Source: Triatoma infestans (Eukaryota > Arthropoda > Insecta > Hemiptera > Reduviidae). From it: 64,000 nt of DNA. The notes under the pieces are model-generated. The model was not told the DNA's origin, searched no databases, and was given only the letters and a program-made list of their open reading frames with translations. The translations under genes and the position numbers were made by a program. Location of the stretch: positions 1-64,000 of the forward strand of contig JAAEAF010013111.1 in the NCBI GenBank assembly GCA_011037195.1. Reading direction: 5' to 3'. Position 1 is the stretch's first letter. The number at the start of each line of letters is the position of its first letter. Positions 46,437-59,770 of the stretch are shown here, piece by piece.

Positions 46437-47234
46437 ACAGAGGTATACAATTGGGGCTCAAAGAGATCTAGAGCCCCGGGTGACACGCCGCCTGGAATCC
46501 AGCCGGCAGGTAAGAATCCGAAAATAACGGAGGTGGAGAAGAAGCTGTTTCTGGCCTGATTGAAACTGGTTTCTGGGATGATAACGCTGCTGTCATCAGA
46601 AGAGAGATGCTCGCCATCGTTAGGAAGACAATTCAGCAACAGTCATGTAGGCTGAAATTTATTCAGTCGGGTATGGTCTCTGAAGGCTGGTTTCTTCTAG
46701 CCTTCTTTGATCAATCCACATCTGACTGAGTATTAGAAAATGTAAAGCCTAGTTGGGAAGGAAGGCACTTCAAGCTTATGAAGGCGTAGGAGGTCCCCAC
46801 TATGGCTCGGATTTCTATGTTTATCCCGAAAGGTAAGCACACCAGTGAGCAAGTGCTGAAAGTCCTTGCCTTCCAAAATAAGTGGGATGTAAGCCGTTGA
46901 TGGAATGTTTATCGACAATAGGTCGAGAAGGGAGTAAGTATCCTTGGCTTAGAGGATTGATGATGCTTCTGTCCAGGCACTAAGGAAAGTCAATTTTCTC
47001 CTTTTCTTCGAGAAGGACAGGCTGTTCATCAGGTTGAAAAAGGAAGATGAGGATGCTCCTACTATATCATATAAGGCGGCGGAGCAGGATTCAGGAGGCC
47101 TGACCAAGATGTTACCAAGTAAGGTAGGTGTGTTTGTTCCTCTCTCTTTCTCTTTTGTTCTTTTCTCGTCTACACCTACTTGCTACCTACCAGGTATCAT
47201 TAGGATCTTACTCTTCCAAGGTTGACTTCTGATT
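46437..47234 (+). pseudogene. LINE J ORF1 remnant (R1-like)
   Basis: Right-hand continuation of LINE J after LINE I. Fragmented plus-strand frames include TEVEKKLFLA, then KPSWEGRHFKLMKA, ARISMFIPKGKHTSEQVLKV and LAFQNK, which parallel the WEGA..L...LPKP and QN.GL signatures of R1-type ORF1 (compare element E). Several stops and frameshifts are present. Confidence 0.55.
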
Positions 47235-49510
47235 ATGGCAGTTGACAGGGTAGAGATAATACAAATTAATCTGCAACATAGCAAAGATGCAACGGCAATT
47301 TATGCCGTTTTATTGCTAAGTTGCATACATATTTTATTCTAATACAAGAACCTCATGCCTACAAAGGTTTGGTTCGAGATTTAGGGGTAGCCAAAGGTGG
47401 ACTGTTTGTGGCGGATGGCGGGGGCATTCCTAGGGCATGTATTTATGCCAGTCGGGATGTCGATGCTGTTCTGCTTCGACAGTTCTGCTCTTGGGGTTTG
47501 GTGGCGGTGGGGGTTGGGCTGGGGGTTGGTGGGCGTCGCCGCGACGTAGTTGTGGCTTCGGCTTACTTCCCCTATGATGGAAAAGTATCCAAGGAAGCTG
47601 AGCAGAAGAAGAAACTTAGTGGCAGATACAGGCAAGGCGTGCGAAGAGAATGAGATCTATTCAATCAGCACCAGCCGAGGTCATGCCAATTGGGGCTCAA
47701 AAGAGATCCAGAGCCCTGCCTAGGGTGTTTTTTTGATGTTGAGGGGGCATTTGACAGAGAATCGTTTGATGCTGTCGAAGATGCCTTAGTACGGAAAGTA
47801 TACATCCAATCCTAATTAACTGGATAGGTGTTTATCTAAATAAATCTAAATTGTATTAATTAGAGTAAGAGAAAGTCGTGTGACTGTTTCATACCAAATT
47901 TTTTTTCTCGCAAAAATATAATTCTAGGAGAATACCAAGAGGTTTTTGACCACATAACTCTAAATTGTCAAGTGTGCTTTCACTTGAGAAGAAATAAAAA
48001 ATGTCCCTCTCCTCCTCCCCAGAAGTTGATGGGTTCGGTTCAGTTTTCAGAGGCCAATAACATACCTATTATTATAGGATGTGACGCGAATGCGCATCAT
48101 GTTGTCTTGGGGAGCAGCGACACCAATGGTAGGGATCGCGCTCTCATGGATTTCTTGGTGTGCACGCGGTTAGAGATCCTGAATAAGGTTCTGAACCCAC
48201 TTTTGTTACTAGGATTAAAAGGTAAATTGATATTACCTTTGCTTCTAGGAAATTAGTGGTTTGATAAGGATTGGAGGATGAGCCCAGGGGCTTCCATTTC
48301 CGATCACAGGATTATTAGGATTATTTGGGGATCGATCCAATTACTCTGGCTACTTATAGGAATCCCAGGAGGGCGGATTGGGGTTTATATTCTAGAATTC
48401 TTGGAGATAAACTGACTATCCAATCAGAAGCCCGGGCTGGTGTAATGGAGTTGGAAAGGTAGGCTGATATACTTCATGAACACATTAGATCCTCATTTAA
48501 GGAGTCCTGTCCTCCCAAGGAGGTGGTCGTTAATGGTAGTAGGAACCCCTGGTGGTCCTCTTCGTTGGAAAAACTAAGGAGATAGGTTAGGAGCTCATAA
48601 AAGAAGGCTGTCTTTGTTGACTCCCCGGACTCGTGGGATAGTCACAATAAAATTAAAAGAGCATATAAATATGCTCTTAGGAGAGCCAAGAGAAACTCCT
48701 GGAGATCCTTTTCGAGGATGTTAACTCATTCCAGGAATCATCTAGGCTGGTATGGATTCTTAGTAAGGGTAAGGTCAGTCAGTTAGGTACCCTACGATAC
48801 CCTGATGGCTCCTTTACACAGGGGGAAAGGAAGACATTACAGCTTTTGCTTAATCCTCACTTCCCGGGTAATACAAGTATAAATGCTGCTTCATCTGTGG
48901 TGGGCGGAAGGAGATTAGACCCTGATGATGTGACCACCTTGGATGAAGTAGTTACGCATGATAGAGTGGTTTGGCAGTACAAAGTTTCTCACCTTTTAAG
49001 CACCTGGACCGGATAGGGTTTATCCCTGTCTGTTGCAAAATGGTGGGGATGTGCTGATGAAGATATTGTTAAGGATTTTTAAAGGATGTTTGGTTATGTA
49101 CCAACATTATGGAGAGAAGTAAGGGTGGTTTTCATTCCCAAGCCGGGAAGGAGTGACTACTCTGACCCTAAGGCATTTAGACCTATTAGTCTTATGTCTT
49201 TTCTTCTGAAAACTTTGGTGGATAGGTTTATTACTGATGGCCCATTAAGGGATCATCCACTCCATCCTAACCACCATGCTTACATGACAAGTAAGTAGAC
49301 AGAGACTGCTATACATTGTCTCGTCGGAAGGATAGAATCTGCTCTGGAGATTAAAGAATATGCTCTAGGGTGTTTCTTTGATGTTGAGGGGGCATTTGAC
49401 AGAGAATCGTTTGATGCTCTCGAAGATGCCTTAGTACGGAAAGGTATACATCCAGTCATAATTAACTGGATAGATGTCTATCTAAGTAAATCTACATTGT
49501 ATTAATTAGA
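47235..49510 (+). pseudogene. LINE J ORF2 (R1-like endonuclease and RT), rearranged
   Basis: ORF2 begins at ATG 47235 (AVDRVEIIQINLQHSKDATA, an R1-type endonuclease start). It shifts frame near 47325 into FILIQEPHAYKGLVRDLG, GIPRACIYASRDVDAVLLRQ and VVVASAYFPYDG, then breaks at about 47620. There, 47625-47720 repeats ORF1-region sequence and 47725-47940 repeats the motif A region. Endonuclease C-terminal sequence resumes (IPIIIGCDANAHHVVLGSSD) from about 48055, then linker, then PTLWREVRVVFIPKPGRSDY and FRPISLMSFLLKTLVDRF (49086-49298), TAG at 49296-49298, and CFFDVEGAFDRESFDALEDA to 49504. The catalytic YADD and C-terminus are absent. Confidence 0.75.
47725..47945 (+). repeat. Duplicated motif-A segment of LINE J
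   Basis: Nearly identical to 49370-49590, including the reverse transcriptase stretch FDVEGAFDRESFDA and the following 'gtaagagaaagtcgtgtga' sequence. It lies in the wrong place, between the two halves of the endonuclease. Confidence 0.8.
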
Positions 49511-49599
49511 GCAAGAGAAAGTCGTATGAGTCGTAACATACCAAATTTTTTTTGCTCAATTCTAGGAGAATTCCAAGGGGTAAATATATATATTTATTT

Positions 49600-50075
49600 A
49601 TTTTCCTCTCGCTTTTGTAGAAGTGTATATATAAGTAGTGAACTTGTTTAGAAAGAAGTAATGCTGGTATTTTTAAACAATTATAAGTCCCAAGTATGGT
49701 AGGTTAACTAATAATGTAATATGTTCTATAACTTATTTCTTACTTTACTCAGATCTTCTGAATCATTTATTTTCACAATAGTTTATTTTGGTGATTAAAG
49801 ATTGGAAACTATATGTATATCCCACCAGGATCAATACACTCTACTCTTCTCTTTTACATTCTGCAAGAGATAGACGATTACTTAATTCCTACTAATGACT
49901 TAGCATTCAAATATCCTCTGGTTAAGTTTTATGAACTTTATATAATAGGTAGTAGCAATCAGTCTTTGCAGTGTCAGAAAAGATATTTTTCATTTACATA
50001 TACTGTGCTTCTCTCATCACCCGAGTTCTGGTATTCCCCATTTATTTTCAAACATTTGGTCATTAAAATAATTAG
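49600..50075. other. AT-rich spacer
   Basis: No gene recognised. The ORF at 49813-50280 is mostly hydrophobic or low complexity and overlaps repeat L in its second half, so it is not believed. Confidence 0.4.
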
Positions 50076-50180
50076 AGAAATTTTCCGTGATAGCCTGCTT
50101 CTTTTGGTAGTCATCGACCGGTTTCGGGTGTTCGCCGAAGATCGGGATGTTTTGGCAAAACAGTGTTTGCACAGGGCAAA
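50076..50180 (-). repeat. Repeat L copy (minus)
   Basis: Contains GTCATCGACCGGTTTCGGGT and 'ttttccgtgatagcctgctt', matching the arms of element M (21838-21975, 22137-22280) and 59623-59770. The palindromic ACCGGT core and terminal position resemble 3' regions of Penelope-like elements, but no coding sequence supports that. Confidence 0.65.
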
Positions 50181-53100
50181 TTCAGATATATATTTATCCA
50201 CCCATTTATTTATTATAACTATTAGCAAGTATTTCTTAAAACTTATACATCAGCATTTGTTGATTGTGGCTCGAGAATAGTGTAATTTAGGAGCAGATTT
50301 GTGGAGGGAGTGGATTTTATATTCCCTCTAGCCAAATCCCACCTAGAAAATCTAGATAAATTTCCTGACGGAGGTGGATACTAATAAAAAGGTCCAAGCA
50401 GGTGAAAATTCAATAACTTCATACTTGATAAGCGCTAAAAGTCTTCCACTTGGGCGTGCCCTGACTTTTTAATGGCTACACAATTAATCAAGTAATAATA
50501 AAGTTTCAAAACATGTGCAAAAAAATGTAAGCTCAGATAACTGCCACGTTTAGCAAGCAAATAAAAGTTGAAAAAACTCAGGTGTGTGTAGGACTCAGTC
50601 CATATGCACTTTTTTTTTAGGTGAACTCGAAAAATGGGCAAACTCTGTTACAATAGATCTGCTGGATCATATGTGGATTTGGCTTTTTAACTAACTTCTT
50701 TGATAAGCTTCTTTCTGGAGTCGAAGGGAGACTTTTGGGTAAAGGGCAGAGGTGCATTCCTCTACTTTGTCCTGTCTAAAATTTATTTCAACAATATTTT
50801 ACAATATTATTGTGAATTAAATTCGTTATTTTGATAGACATATTTCTTACAACTTGTCGTTTTTCTCGACGGCTGGTAAAAGGGTATGTTGGTCTATACA
50901 AGTAAATAACTTAATCTAAATATTATTTATAATTTTCACCCATAATACGACCTATTTAAACGCAAGAAATGACATTATTCTTAATTCATTCTCTTCCCTT
51001 AAGCTCATCTAGTGCTGAAGATAATGCAAGGAAATTCTTCTGAAATGTGGTCATATGTCCAAATCTGTTTCTTTAATGACCATCACTTTATTATTCAAAT
51101 TTTCTCCTACAAATTTTCAACATCTCGTCATAATAATAATGATAATAACTATCTACATCTATTTTGTACAGATACTCCTTTACCTAATATTGTAAAAATG
51201 GATATCAAGGTCGGTCAGAAAAGCAGATTTTCTAATTTTCTGCGACGTTTTGGCACATTTATTACCTTCTTCAGGAAAACATTTATGGTTTCTCTTTTAA
51301 TTGTCGCTAGTTAAACCATAGTTTTTAAAAATTTCAAGCAATAAATTTGCCGAACGTCGGTGAAAATTTGAATTTGTTTTTCTGACCGACCTCGATATCT
51401 ACTTTGATTACAATATCAAATATAGCGGTTGCAAAGAACATCAAAGATCACTATTCATTATACATAATGTGTTTTGTACACCATTTTTTTTTTATTTATT
51501 TTTGGATTTATTTCTTTATAGACGCTTCTCTTCTCATAGCATAATTAATTTACCAGTTTTCCTAACGGTAAATATAGATCTATCAATGTACGTCTCCAAG
51601 GAATTTTTATTTGCAGGTCAACGACATGAACTATAGCTCTTCAGCTAATTATGTTTGATCTTTTCTCTTAATTCTCCCTCGGAATGATTACAATTATATT
51701 TGATCATTTTTTTCCCTAAACATAGACTTAAAATTACTGATAAATATAAAGGGAGAGCATAATATTGTAGGTTTTTTAGGTCTTAGGCGCTCTCTGAATT
51801 GTGCGGAAGAGTTTTGTAATATTTTTTTTCACATATGTCTATTACAGGGGACAGTTTCCACTCTTTAATGTTTTTGCTCAGTGCGCCAGTGTGCACTATT
51901 TCACAAATAATTTCGGAAGTGGCACTACAATATATTGCACCCTGCAGAGTGAATATGTAGAAGTAAGATGATTATGGGCATTTTACATTCTTTATTAAGC
52001 ATATTAATAAAATGAAATATCTTTTGCAGATGAAATGCATTACAGTGGACCTATTAGAAGTTTCATGTATTAAATATCCTAATCTTTAACTCCTCCACTG
52101 ATGTCCATTCTCTGGGCAATCCCGTACCCTTAGAAATAAAGAAAAAACAGAGGCATTAAAAACTATTTTATTCATTATAAAAATAACATATCGTTGGTTT
52201 GGTACAAAAGTATCATAAGCGAAATTTTATAAAATTGATATTTTATCAATTTTCCTAACTTATTTTTGCACATACTATTCAGTGTAGAAATATCGTTAAG
52301 TATGGGATACGAAAATAAATAAACCGCTTCTTGCGCAAGTAACCTAACTTAAAATATATATTGATGCAGAAATATCCTAAAATAAGTTAAGTTAGTTTTG
52401 TTCCATAATATCAAACAAACTTTTTATGTCAAGTGCATAGGACTGTTATGGTGTGACTTTCTACAAGAATAGTACTTTTAACGATCATTGCAATATATAA
52501 TAAACGGCAAATCTGTTTAGAACATTGAAATCAAATGCAAAAAAGATTGTTGATTTGGTTATTAAGATAATGTATATTATAATAATGCCTTTTAGATTTT
52601 AATGTATTTTAAAAAAGTAATTTTTTTCGTTTATTTATATTGTTACCTTGTAAGTGCAGAAAATACAGTAGTATTTCAAACAACAGGACTTCCACAGATT
52701 GTATAGAATGAATGTATGAGTTTAAAAACATACTCCCTGTTGATTAATGAGATAATTATTCCTTTAAAAATAAATAAAAGCAAGTTCAATAGAAAATTAT
52801 TTTGAATCACACAAAATTCAACCCTCTATTAACAATAGTTGTGCAAAAAAATTAGCACATAAAGCTTTCAAAAACCACAGTAAAAATAATGAACTGAATA
52901 AAAATAATAATTAATTTAGTTAATATATATCGGTTAATGAATACAAATTTTCTGCTTAATCATTGGCTTCCTCAATGCCAGTATCACTATCTTCATTAAT
53001 GAACCATAATTTGTTCAATTACACTCTTCAATCCTTTCTTCTTAGATTTACTTAATCTCCTTAACTTATCGGCAATACTATCCCAAAAAACCTGCTCTGA

Positions 53101-53403
53101 ATCAGTTTACTTGTGCATTGTTGCCATAGCTATATTGAGTTCTCTTTTTTTTTTAATTTCCACTCGCTCTCATTTTCATCACTATCCTTCTACCTCTGTG
53201 ATGCATAAAACGGTTAAAAAATTGATGCATATGAAGGTTGGGAATCTACTATTCACAGAACTGGAATTTCCTGTAAAAAATAAATTATATTATTTTGAAT
53301 ATTATTAGTATGTGTGTGTATATTACACATAACTTATATAGCAGGTTTTAATTCCAACACTATGATTTCAGACACCTATAAGCCATGAGGCCGTTACACA
53401 CTG

Positions 53404-53622
53404 AAGCTTAATTTACAGAAAAAACTGAAAGGTTCAGAAAGAATTTTTAATTACAGGCTGTCACAGGAAAGACGTATTTCTGAGAATATGTTTGGAATTA
53501 CGTCAGTTCGATTTAGAGTTTTGCGAAATCAAATTGAACTGAATCCTGAAAAAAACTACAACAGCAGCTTTAGCAATATGGGGGCTCTGCAGATTTTGAC
53601 AGAGAAAATGAAGGAATTGTAA
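53404..53622 (+). pseudogene. PIF/Harbinger (HARBI1-like) transposase C-terminal fragment
   Basis: An open frame of 72 codons without ATG, ending TAA 53620-53622. FNYRLSQERRISENMFGI followed by RFRVLRNQIELNPEK matches the conserved C-terminal block of the DDE_4/HARBI1 transposase, where the last Asp/Glu (here the Glu of SEN) belongs to the DDE triad. Just upstream in another frame RHL-AMRPLHTEA recalls the conserved LMRPY segment, so the gene is frameshifted and truncated. Confidence 0.75.
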
Positions 53623-53998
53623 CAAAAAGACGGTGAAAAAATAAAGACAACTTCCTAAATGGAACCATCTGTATGCCACGTGCTACAATAGTTAATGGCA
53701 ATAGCTACCACTCTAATCAGCGCAAGGTCACACGAGAAATTTTTTAACATTGTTTATGAGAAGATGGGGCGTTACTGTTCCATGGCAGTACAAACATCTG
53801 TAAAAAAAAGTGTAAATGCAATTAACCACCTCCTGCTCATTCTGTTGTACTGTTAATATTACTAAATATATTATGAATGTAGAAACATCTTAAACATTTT
53901 TATTATTATTTATTTATTTATTTATAATTCTTTTTATTATTATGGTATAGGTCTGTTGGCTAAAGCGATTCTGTTTTACCATACGTTTCGACAAGGAT

Positions 53999-54226
53999 AT
54001 GCTAAAGACTTACTTAAAAGACCAATCTGAAACAATAAACAAATCCCTTAAAGGCATAAGAAACATAACTTTCTCCGCACGTAACAGCCAAAGAAAGAGA
54101 ATATACACTACAATTAAAGTCAACACCCCATATAACAAACAAAACAATTTAGTATATACAATCAACTGCAAAAACTGTACTAATTCATTAAAACACTCGA
54201 TATTTGAATTTAACTCCTTCCCCTAA
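53999..54226 (+). pseudogene. Unrecognised ORF, weakly GIY-YIG/Penelope-like
   Basis: MLKTYLKDQSETINKSLK ... NNLVYTINCKNCTNSL. The NLVY.I.C.NC pattern resembles the start of the GIY-YIG endonuclease in Penelope-like elements, but the YIG part is missing and the rest does not help. The same region in K1 is interrupted by the piggyBac. Confidence 0.25.
54114..54117. other. Empty piggyBac target site (TTAA)
   Basis: K2 reads 'atatacactacaa-TTAA-agtcaacacccc' where K1 has 'atatacactaaaa-TTAA-[piggyBac]-TTAA-agtcaacacccc'. It therefore represents the pre-insertion state. Confidence 0.95.
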
Positions 54227-54540
54227 CCTCATAAATCCCTAAATAAGTTAGAAATATGTAACTATTGATTACCGCCATTAATTATTATACTTATATATCA
54301 ATTATTATTATTTAAGTACACTTACCGCAGGGACTTGTCTATATATTGATCTAGAACTGAGTCCCCGAGGCGCGGTTTCAACTCGCACTCACTAATTAAA
54401 ACTTGCATTTCACCGCTTATCCATGCCGACGTTTTCCGACTTTGGCCTTTTTCACGACATTTTTCCTATTACTTTCCATTTTTTCGTCAGAGTAATAAGA
54501 CGTAAGTCACAACAGTGATAGCAAACAAGATGTCAGAGAG

Positions 54541-55039
54541 AACTGTCAGAGAAGTAACTGACCAATACTCTGGCATGTGCTCGATAGTGATTTCTCTGAC
54601 GCTCTCTCGTGGTTAGCGAGGAATGTTAGTGAAAATGGCGTGTTTACAAAGTCCAATAAAACTTCGATGTCAGTGTTAGTCATTTAACTGATCGCGAGCT
54701 GGAAAGGAACCCTGGCCAATGTTTTCAAGCAACTAACTGCACTGCATCCATTAACTCACCAAAAACACTGCCCGTGTAAATGCACCTTTGCTATAAATGA
54801 CATTTACGAGAATGAGATAAGTTTCCGACCTCTCTAAGAGATGTCGCTAGCAGCGTCACTTTGACTATGCCATCTTTCTTTAATATTATAGCCCAAAAAT
54901 CTGACAGATCTAATCGTGTTGTTTAATCTGTGACTTTTTAAAGTTAGAAAGTTTTGCTGTTTTCCAAGTATGCAAAAAATCGTAATACAAGCCATGATAA
55001 ATATTTTTACTTTTTTTATCTAAGGTTTATCTCCTACAG
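54541..55039. other. Intergenic, no gene recognised
   Basis: Moderately AT-rich sequence following K2, with no supported coding region or repeat match. Confidence 0.4.
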
Positions 55040-55160
55040 AAATAAAGGAAAGTTAGATGCAACATTGAGGAAGTCTGCTCCTTCATTTATAATAGTCAAA
55101 ACGCAGCTAGCGGACTTCAAACGTGGCCGTACAAAGAATTTTACCAGAAATCTTCATGTC
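55040..55160 (+). pseudogene. mariner transposase fragment
   Basis: The frame contains RKSAPSFIIVKTQLADFKRG and then RTKNFTRN. It resembles the second helix-turn-helix of mariner transposases (SAPS..TVK.WFAEFKRGRTS). The catalytic domain is not seen. A short, decayed remnant. Confidence 0.5.
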
Positions 55161-55426
55161 TGATGCGGTGTTAGTGCCTAAATGAAATATAGTTTGAGCT
55201 TGTTGCGACTTGTATTAAGCATTTCAGCTATGATATGGTCGATGATACTTTTAACTTTACTACGTTAAACTGATAACTACTAACCAGCCCTACGTAGTGG
55301 CACTTAAAGGAAGGAATCTTTAAAATTTAAAGGTTCAAGAATTGTGTTGATTTTTAATTTTAAAACCCAAATATGCCACATAGGCATTTTCTATTGTAGG
55401 TGGGGTGGTATTTATATATTTATTTT

Positions 55427-56320
55427 TACTTTCTCTTACTTCCTAGTAAGAGGAAGTATTGTAATCGTCTCAAATTTTCGATATAGAGTTTTCACCGGAA
55501 ATATCCATTTTGAGGTCCCCTGAGTCCAAAAAAGTGGTTTTTAGCAAATGCTCTGTGTGTGTGTGTGTGTATGTGAACAGCATAGCTCAAAAACGAAAAA
55601 CCGTAGAAAGCCGAAACTTGATATTCCCTTTAGGTATCACCATGGGATCTGACTGTGCGTTATCTGTCAAAATTCCTCAACCAGAAGTACCACTTTACTA
55701 GTTAGTTGTTTTACTTTTTTGCGTTTTTAAATTCATTTAAGGGCACTTTTGGGGGAGGGGTAGGGTTAGGTTACCTCTAAACTGCTATTACAGTTTATTA
55801 CACAATTCGGTCATTTAAATAATGTTAATTAGAATTAAATATGTTGCTGAAATTCCGAGTTTGAGAAAAATCGGATAACCGGAAGTGCTTTGGTTTTAAC
55901 ACTTTACTAAATGATTTTTTCACTTTTTCGCGATTTTCTCAGAAATGGCTCCGACGATTTTCTTGAAACAACACATATAAACTAAACATTCGAAGATCTA
56001 CAACTTTTATTAAAAACATTTCTCTGGGAAAATTCATTTAAGGGCACTTTTATGGGAGGTGTGGGGTTACAGCTTCCTCTATATGATATCATACTTGATT
56101 ATACAACTCTATCATCCAAACAAAATTAATTAGAAATAAATAGATGGCCAGAATTCCGAGTTTGAAGGAAATCAGTAAACGGAAGTGCGCTTTTACTGAA
56201 CAGTTTTTTTCAGTTTTCGACAAATTTCATTAAATTTGGTACACAAACTATAAAATTTGTCAATTATAATTTTGAGAACTGGTGTAAGAGAAAGTTGTGT
56301 GAGTGTTTCACACCAGATAT
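55427..56320 (+). repeat. Dispersed repeat N, copy b (best preserved)
   Basis: It begins ACTTTCTCTTAC with an immediate hairpin (CTCTTAC...GTAAGAG) and ends near 56284 with GTAAGAGAAAGT, the exact reverse complement of the start, followed by GTGTGAGTGTTTCA. The interior contains three tandem units of about 300 bp, each with 'ccgagtttga..aaatcgg..aaccggaagtgc' and 'gggcactttt.ggggagg.gtggggtta'. No protein is encoded. The inverted ends suggest a non-autonomous fold-back or DNA element. Confidence 0.6.
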
Positions 56321-56326
56321 TTTGTA

Positions 56327-56425
56327 ATTTAAGGCTCGTCAACATCTATGATCATAAGCGCCCAGAGCCTTCTCCAGTGCACTGCCAGCCTCCGGACAGT
56401 GTTCTCTCGCTACAGACATACTGTC
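56327..56425 (-). mobile_element. SINE body fragment
   Basis: It matches the body of the SINEs at 27970-28195 and 56800-57060 ('gttctctcgctacagacat') but lacks the tRNA head. It ends next to a 45 bp repeat ('ggcacttaaaggaaggaatc') also present at 55298-55330. Confidence 0.65.
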
Positions 56426-56799
56426 TATCAGCTCTACGTAGGTGGCACTTAAAGGAAGGAATCTTTAAAATTTAAAGATTCCAAAAATTTAAAGATTCCA
56501 AGAACTGTACCACCATTTAAAAAATATATATATTTTTTGTGTATAAGTGGAACATATAGAATATACTTACGAGGAAAGAACACATATATTGAATGATATA
56601 TAAACTTACTAAGTATGCTTTAATCCATTACATACTCCTTTATTTCAAGATAGTCAGCTTTGAGTGCTATAGGCCCCTTTATTATGCATGGATAAGATAC
56701 TGAAACCTTTAAATTTTAATTTTTGTGTTTTTCAAGTTGAACAATTCTTGTTTAGGAAGTTTTTAATTAAAATCTACCCCTCTTTTAATGTTTTATTTT

Positions 56800-57060
56800 T
56801 TTATTGTCTGTGGGCAGGGACCAAGCTCTATGCTATCCAAACACTTCTGGGGCCTTAGCACACAGTTCGGAGCCTTCTCAGTGCACTGCAGGCCTCTCAT
56901 GGAGGACAGTGTACTCTCGTTACAACACTGTCCATCACCGGATAGTGAGCTGTAAGAGGGTCTTAGGAAGACAAAATCTAAGGGCAGCAGCTGGACTCAA
57001 ACCCGAGACTTCCGCGTTGCTAGTCTAGTGCGCTACCATTGAGCTAATCCCTTCCCTCTC
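56800..57060 (-). mobile_element. tRNA-derived SINE
   Basis: On the minus strand: a head with GGGATTAGCTCAATGGTAGC (A box) and GGGTTTGAGTCCAG (B box), then a body shared with the other SINEs, ending in an A-rich tail near 56800. It is the clearest tRNA-like head of the family in this window. Confidence 0.8.
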
Positions 57061-59141
<2,081 letters not shown>

Positions 59142-59333
59142 GAAACTAAATGTTTACATGCTGAAAAGTACATCATAATTAGACATCTTTACAATTCACG
59201 ATGTCAACACAAGCTAATAATAGAATTGCCAATTTTTTAGAAAATTATTAAAACTAATTAAAATTGAAATATTGATCAGATTTTTATAACTTTTATATGT
59301 TGTTTATATGTACTTTTTTTTAAGCAATATTTA

Positions 59334-59339
59334 AATAAA
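59334..59339 (+). terminator. Polyadenylation signal of sqh
   Basis: AATAAA lies 193 bp after the stop codon in AT-rich 3' UTR sequence; it is the first such motif downstream of the gene. Confidence 0.7.
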
Positions 59340-59490
59340 ACTTAATTATTTAATATATTCCTGGAGTTTTGTATTGGTTTATTTATTGCTGTTTTGCAAA
59401 TTCTTCTCCTCCTAATGTCGCTGCAACCCTCTAAGACATGCAGAAGACAAAATCAGTTTGCATACTCGAAACTCCATATTTTGTATTCAA

Positions 59491-59615
59491 TATTTTTTAA
59501 TGTTGGCAATAAAAATAAATTTTGTTGAATTTTGCACTTTGAAAAACCCTTCAATGAATATCTAGAAGGAATGACGAATGAGGCTCCCGGCTTAATTATC
59601 ATAGTTTTTTAATCT
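59491..59615 (+). pseudogene. Partial duplicate of sqh intron 1/exon 2
   Basis: About 125 bp aligns with 58676-58810. It covers the end of intron 1 ('tattttttaa', 'ttttgttgaattttg') and the start of exon 2 ('tgaatatctagaaggaatga.gaatgaggc.cc'). The acceptor AG at the exon boundary is lost, and the copy decays after the PG codons. It contains intron sequence, so it arose by DNA duplication rather than retroposition. Confidence 0.85.
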
Positions 59616-59622
59616 TGTCCAA

Positions 59623-59770
59623 GGCAAGTCTGTGATATCGCACTGTTATTAAAACATCCCGAAGATGGAGGAAAGCCCAAAATCGATCGATGGCCATAAA
59701 ATGGACCAGGCTATCAAGGAAAAGCTGTTTTCCAGCACTGCGTACCCAACCACAGAGTGCGGCACCTGGC
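59623..59770 (+). repeat. Repeat L copy (plus, diverged)
   Basis: 'gaagatggaggaaagcccaa' followed by 'atcgatcgatggccataaa' and 'ccagcactgcgtacccaacca' parallels element M's right arm (22200-22300). It directly follows the sqh fragment. Confidence 0.6.

Larger units (their letters stand above)
50590..54540 (+). repeat. Mosaic repeat K, copy K2 (PIF/Harbinger-derived)
   Basis: Copy of K1 without the piggyBac. Shared blocks run from 'ccatatgcactttttttt' (50600) to 'gcaaacaagatgtcagagag' (54521). K2 has about 0.8 kb not found in K1 near 51.7-52.5 kb and about 0.65 kb near 53.1-53.75 kb. The latter includes a Harbinger transposase fragment and a segment that K1 carries inverted (12870-13045). Confidence 0.7.

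Noticed and set aside
49813..50280. 155-codon ORF
   Set aside because: Its second half is repeat L read in the wrong sense and the first half is AT-rich and hydrophobic; no domain.
57000..57060. tRNA gene on the minus strand (A and B boxes)
   Set aside because: The tRNA-like head continues into a body shared with other SINE copies and the cloverleaf is not complete, so it is a SINE rather than a tRNA gene.
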